Assembly: GCA_037039685.1 (NCBI GenBank)
Contig: JAWNGF010000001.1
Coordinates: forward strand, 5,518,001-5,582,000
Direction of reading: 5' to 3'
Source: Ceratobasidium sp. AG-K
Lineage: Eukaryota > Basidiomycota > Agaricomycetes > Cantharellales > Ceratobasidiaceae
DNA: 64,000 nt
Below, in pieces: positions 60,514 to 64,000 of this stretch. Position numbers and translations under genes: made by a program. The notes below the pieces were generated by a model. The model worked only from the letters and a program-made list of their open reading frames with translations. It was not told the origin of the DNA and searched no databases. Positions within the stretch are counted from its first letter, which is position 1, and each line of letters starts with the position of its first letter.

Positions 60514-60990
60514 TCATTTGGAGCCTAGGATAGGCGACTTTTGAAGGCGCAACTACAAATACACGGTTAGACCAAGTACAACGCATATTCGGCAAGTGCA
60601 AGCGGCGACTCACATCATCATCCTTGTAAACTAAACAGAAAGGGTCAGCTGCATTGGCCTCTGTGCGAGTATACAGTAGGAATGTTGGACTTACAGTGAC
60701 GAGAAATCGCAAATCCAGCGCCGGTGACACCTGCAATCACAACTGCGCCCATGGGCCATAGTTCAATGGGCACATCCTTGGGTCCAAATCGGAACACCTG
60801 GCATAATCTTGGTCAATGGCATTACCGTAGTACGAAACGAATAGTTCCTTACCAATTTCGCCTTTGTCTTGGGGTCGGTCGTGTGCTCGCCTGTGGACTG
60901 CATGCGTCGTCCAATTGCTTGCAATTGCATTGCACGAGGCCGAGCTGAGTAGGTCAAGCGAAGAGCGGGGGTCATACGTTGAACGAACAT
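60514..60990 (-). CDS. Small mitochondrial inner-membrane protein, NDUFA4/MLRQ (B12D)-like
   Basis: Start ATG 60990 gives MFVQRMTPALRLTYSARPRA, an Arg-rich mitochondrial presequence. Exon 2 (from about 60801) encodes VFRFGPKDVPIELWPMGAVV and IAGVTGAGFAISRH, a single transmembrane helix. Two small exons then add FYKDDD and LRLQKSPILGSK before the stop at 60514. The layout of one helix followed by a short charged tail with DDDLRL is that of the MLRQ subunit of respiratory complex I/IV. About 100 residues, consistent with the family. Assignment rests on pattern, not on a long motif. Confidence 0.6.
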
Positions 60991-61679
60991 GGTGGTCAGT
61001 GAGTTGCGCCCAATGAAGATTAACTCCCGGTTTAAATACTGTCCAGACTGGGGCTGACGCTAGACCATGATGTCACGGCGCTTCTTTACGATCATGCGCA
61101 TATAATCGACTGCAAACATTGATTGAAATTGGAGCGCAGACAATGTGGCTATAATTCAGCCTGGCTCTTGCTAAGAAATTCGAAATCATGGGCTGTCCGC
61201 CATGTGAAGGTACTCTCGGGATAGCAGAGGAACGAAGTGACTATTGTTGACTCGGCTCGCAAATCTGTCATGTCAGACAGTCATACTCCTCTGAATATAG
61301 CGAGAGGGAGTAAGCTACTAGCAACTAAAAGTGTGTTCAGGGGTAAACAACCCCGTTTATTCCTTCTAACGCAATCATTATGCTGGGCCTTCGGAGGGTA
61401 TTGATAGGGAGACCATCGGAGCCGCCGTGATTGATGGAGTTGTACTCGGAAGAGATGTAGCAAGGAACAAAAGCGAGAAGCAAGGAACCTAGTCGGGGGT
61501 ATTGTTCTAGGTCTGAAATACGAAGAGTCCGGTCACTAAGTCGAATAGGGAAAAGAAATGAATTCATGTGGAAACCCAAGCTACTCATACGCTAGTATAC
61601 AGGACCATATACACACTCTGCCATATAACGAAGAAAATAAAAACAGGAAGAAACCATGAATCGAATAAATTTGGGGTGC
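60991..61679. other. 690-bp intergenic region, nothing recognised
   Basis: Between the 5' end of the small mitochondrial gene and the 3' end of the terpene synthase; no coding signal on either strand. Confidence 0.45.
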
Positions 61680-63088
61680 CTATGCTTCCACGATGATAGG
61701 GGCAGCCGGCGCGATGGGAGCCATGATATCAACCATTCCGGTATCCCGTACATTCTCGGCATCCGCACCGAAGTAGCCTGGTACAATAATTAGACATGAG
61801 AATGACAAAGATGGTGTACGGTACTCACGAGGCGTCATGAAGGTCCAATCAATAGCACCTTGTACCCAGTATTCAATTCCCTGAATGTAGAGAGCGACCT
61901 TGTCGTCAAGCTCAGGGCCAAACGAGCGCAGCTGCGCTTTTGCGTCTACGTATTCCTGAACACGTTTGCGGGTGAGCTGGTCAACGTAATCCATCGCGCC
62001 CTCGAGGTCAAGTTGTTTATCCCACATGGTGATGAACACGAGGTTTTGGGTGTCACCGCGTGCTTGTTCGATCTGAGCGAGTAAAACGTTAATATCACAA
62101 CAATGGACTTTCGTTTCATCGAGCTACTAACCGGGAACGAGTAGACATCGTTGGCCCAAGTCAAGATATCGTTACCGGCAAGCGAAAGCTCGGCCACAAT
62201 CGGATCGTTGTGGACCTCCTCTGGCAAGTCCAAACCAAGCGAGTATTCGAGGACAGCTGAGTAGACCATGTCAGTACCGCTAACAATCCGAATCTTGGAC
62301 CGAGCAACATACCGAACACCATCTTGACTGCGGATGTTTCTCGGCGCAAATCAATAAAGTCCTCAACGGTTGGGACTTCATCGACAGATCGATTGACGGT
62401 TTGCTGGAGGATGGCTTGAGTGTAAGCGTCTGATGCATCCACAAAGCGTTGAATGGTAGCGGGGCTGGCGTTGGCGCGCATTCTGTTGAAGAAGCTGTAT
62501 GCAAGCAGTCAATCAACTGAAACCGAGTTGAAATTCATCTCTGCATACCTTTGGAGAGACGCGGCGATCTTGAACTTGGGTGGAGGAGAGTCTGGGTTGC
62601 GAAGAACATTCATGGTCACATCAATTGCCATCTTGACTCCCTCGACACTGTCGCGAAGTCCACCCTCATCGGTCATATCATCAAACTAGGGCAAGCGTCA
62701 GTATAAGGCTCTATCAACTTGCTTCAAGTGATGCTTACAGCAAACAGCCAAAGGATAAAGTCCATGGCTGGACGAAGGTGCTCCAAGTCGGCATCCGGGT
62801 AAGCAAGGGACGCCATGAGAGCGAAGCCAGTGTCAAAGAACTCCTGGCGCTTGACTCCAGTGTGAATCCCTAAAGAGTCGCGTATTTCTTAGATCGAGGA
62901 GCCTTGGCGATAAAGAGGAACATACCATAGCTATCGAACCACGCATATGATCCGGCCTCAGCGTCATGCCAGTGAGGGTTAACCTTGAGATCAAAGACTT
63001 CGCCAGTGTAGCCTGAGATATCGGGCATACGAATCTTGGAGGGGAAGGCGGAGCGGTCGATGAGCTTGAGCTTGGGGAATCCAGGCAT
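61680..63088 (-). CDS. Class I sesquiterpene synthase (basidiomycete type)
   Basis: Cyclises farnesyl diphosphate using Mg2+. Start ATG 63088: MPGFPKLKLIDRSAFPSK; the longer frame upstream has no better ATG. The aspartate-rich motif is in FILWLFAFDDMTDEGG near 62760-62715 (DDxxD read as DDMTD). The NSE motif is NDVYSFPIEQARGD, split by an intron near 62070-62130 (Asn, Ser and Glu all present). The pairing Arg-Tyr occurs in TFMTPRYFGADAE near 61830-61780. About six introns, all short. Ends PIAPAAPIIVEA. Length near 340 residues matches basidiomycete sesquiterpene synthases. No P450 or other tailoring gene lies next to it inside the window, so the product cannot be guessed. Confidence 0.9.
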
Positions 63089-64000
63089 GTCGAAAATGTA
63101 GAAGTAATGTGGTAGTGGGAAGAGGGACTTGAAAAATGAGCAGAGTGTTAATGATTCAACTGGGACAGACCCCCTGCCTTTTAAGTGTGGGCGGTAGCAT
63201 ATGCAGGTCCAAAAGTACGCTTCGACATAGTTGTTATCCAATAGACCGGCGAACACCCGATCACAGAGAGTGCCCAAGGATCAACGCACGGCATTGTGGT
63301 TCGGTCATGAAACCGTGCTAACCGTTATTTGCCCGCTTTCGTGGAGTCGTCCCCGCAGTACTCCTGCACCCCGCTGGTTTCTCCGATACTGCACACTTAG
63401 ACAATGCGTCATTTCGGTTGGGCCACCCCTGTCCATCGCCCTGGTACCGCCACATGAATTACCCATGCTCTCCTGAGGCTGCGTGCCGGCCGATTGCATT
63501 CTCCAGAATTGATTGACTAGCCGGTAAGCCCGTAGCTCGTCCAGTTTAGACTTTTCGAAGACGGAGATCCTGTTTGGCTCACAATAGAGAGGACAGATCC
63601 AGATGATGGCCTAACCCTGGGCTTCTCGATTAGGCATGATCGTCCTCACTGTTATTGTTGCGCGCTCGTGGTGCCGCGGGAGGCGTTGCCGGTTGGCGAT
63701 ATGTGTATGAGACTATGACATGTACACGGGAACCACGAGCCCTTGCGGCACAATTGACAAATCTAGCCAGCCACGTTGCCCTTACTAGTTAGGCTCGTTT
63801 TGGCTTTCTTTTGTTGTGTCAAGCGATAGGAGTATCTACCAATTGCGAGGGAAGTACGGTTGTAAGCCGAGCATCAAACGGTAGATGGGCGTGCTATTGT
63901 GGTTCGGAGTTGTGCAATCATATTTATCCCACGCCACAAAATCGATTTAATGAGTTACAACCACCAAAAATTCTAGACGAGGTGTATTTTGAAACAAAAT
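63089..64000. other. 900 bp upstream of the terpene synthase, nothing recognised
   Basis: Contains the terpene-synthase promoter. Short open frames only; no motif identified to the window end. Confidence 0.45.

Noticed and set aside
1..64000. CRISPR arrays, bacterial operons, rRNA genes, LTR retrotransposons
   Set aside because: No regularly spaced repeats, no reverse transcriptase or integrase motifs, no rRNA signatures and no Shine-Dalgarno-type gene organisation were seen.

Overview
The window is nuclear DNA of a filamentous basidiomycete. Genes are interrupted by many short GT-AG introns of about 45-60 nt, sit close together on both strands, and include septin CDC11, a KNL1-type kinetochore protein, a Ceratobasidiaceae-style NACHT-WD40 protein, a fungal GH16 glucanase with a Ser/Thr stalk and a basidiomycete-type sesquiterpene synthase. 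The NACHT-WD40 architecture and the HNH-domain gene family point to Rhizoctonia/Thanatephorus or a close relative. This placement is inference from family knowledge; no database was searched.

Layout. 1-12.2 kb is a housekeeping block: a 5'-truncated Spc7/KNL1 gene (+), ADE1 SAICAR synthetase (-), the RSC/SWI-SNF ATPase STH1 (-), septin CDC11 (+), and a small four-helix membrane protein (+). 12.7-17.7 kb holds a broken NACHT-WD40 gene (-) and an intact secreted GH16 enzyme (-). 18.0-22.5 kb holds an acetyl-CoA transporter (SLC33A1/AT-1) and a siderophore-type MFS transporter, the latter with an iron-type GATA site upstream. 22.7-37.1 kb is flanked by two inverted copies of an HNH-nuclease-like gene. 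Between them lie a decayed second GH16 copy, mitochondrial MutS homologue MSH1 (-) and an asparagine-synthase-domain protein of the ASNSD1 type (+). 37.5-42 kb holds mitochondrial ClpP and a rhodanese-plus-tyrosine-phosphatase protein. 42.2-47.9 kb holds the second, nearly complete NACHT-WD40 gene with 14 WD40 repeats and a WD40 remnant behind it. 48-64 kb holds a zinc-finger/coiled-coil protein (-), HID1 (+), an SSU1-like anion/sulfite efflux carrier (+), a small secreted cysteine-rich protein (-), a NIPA-type Mg2+ transporter (+), a small NDUFA4/MLRQ-like mitochondrial protein (-) and a sesquiterpene synthase (-).

Two themes run through the window. First, three accessory families (NACHT-WD40, GH16, HNH) each occur twice, always with the two copies on opposite strands, interspersed with single-copy conserved genes. 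This is consistent with local inverted duplication and decay. Second, at least ten reading-frame breaks fall on homopolymer runs that are one base too short or too long, including in conserved genes. Sequencing or assembly error must therefore be weighed against genuine pseudogenisation before any gene here is called dead.
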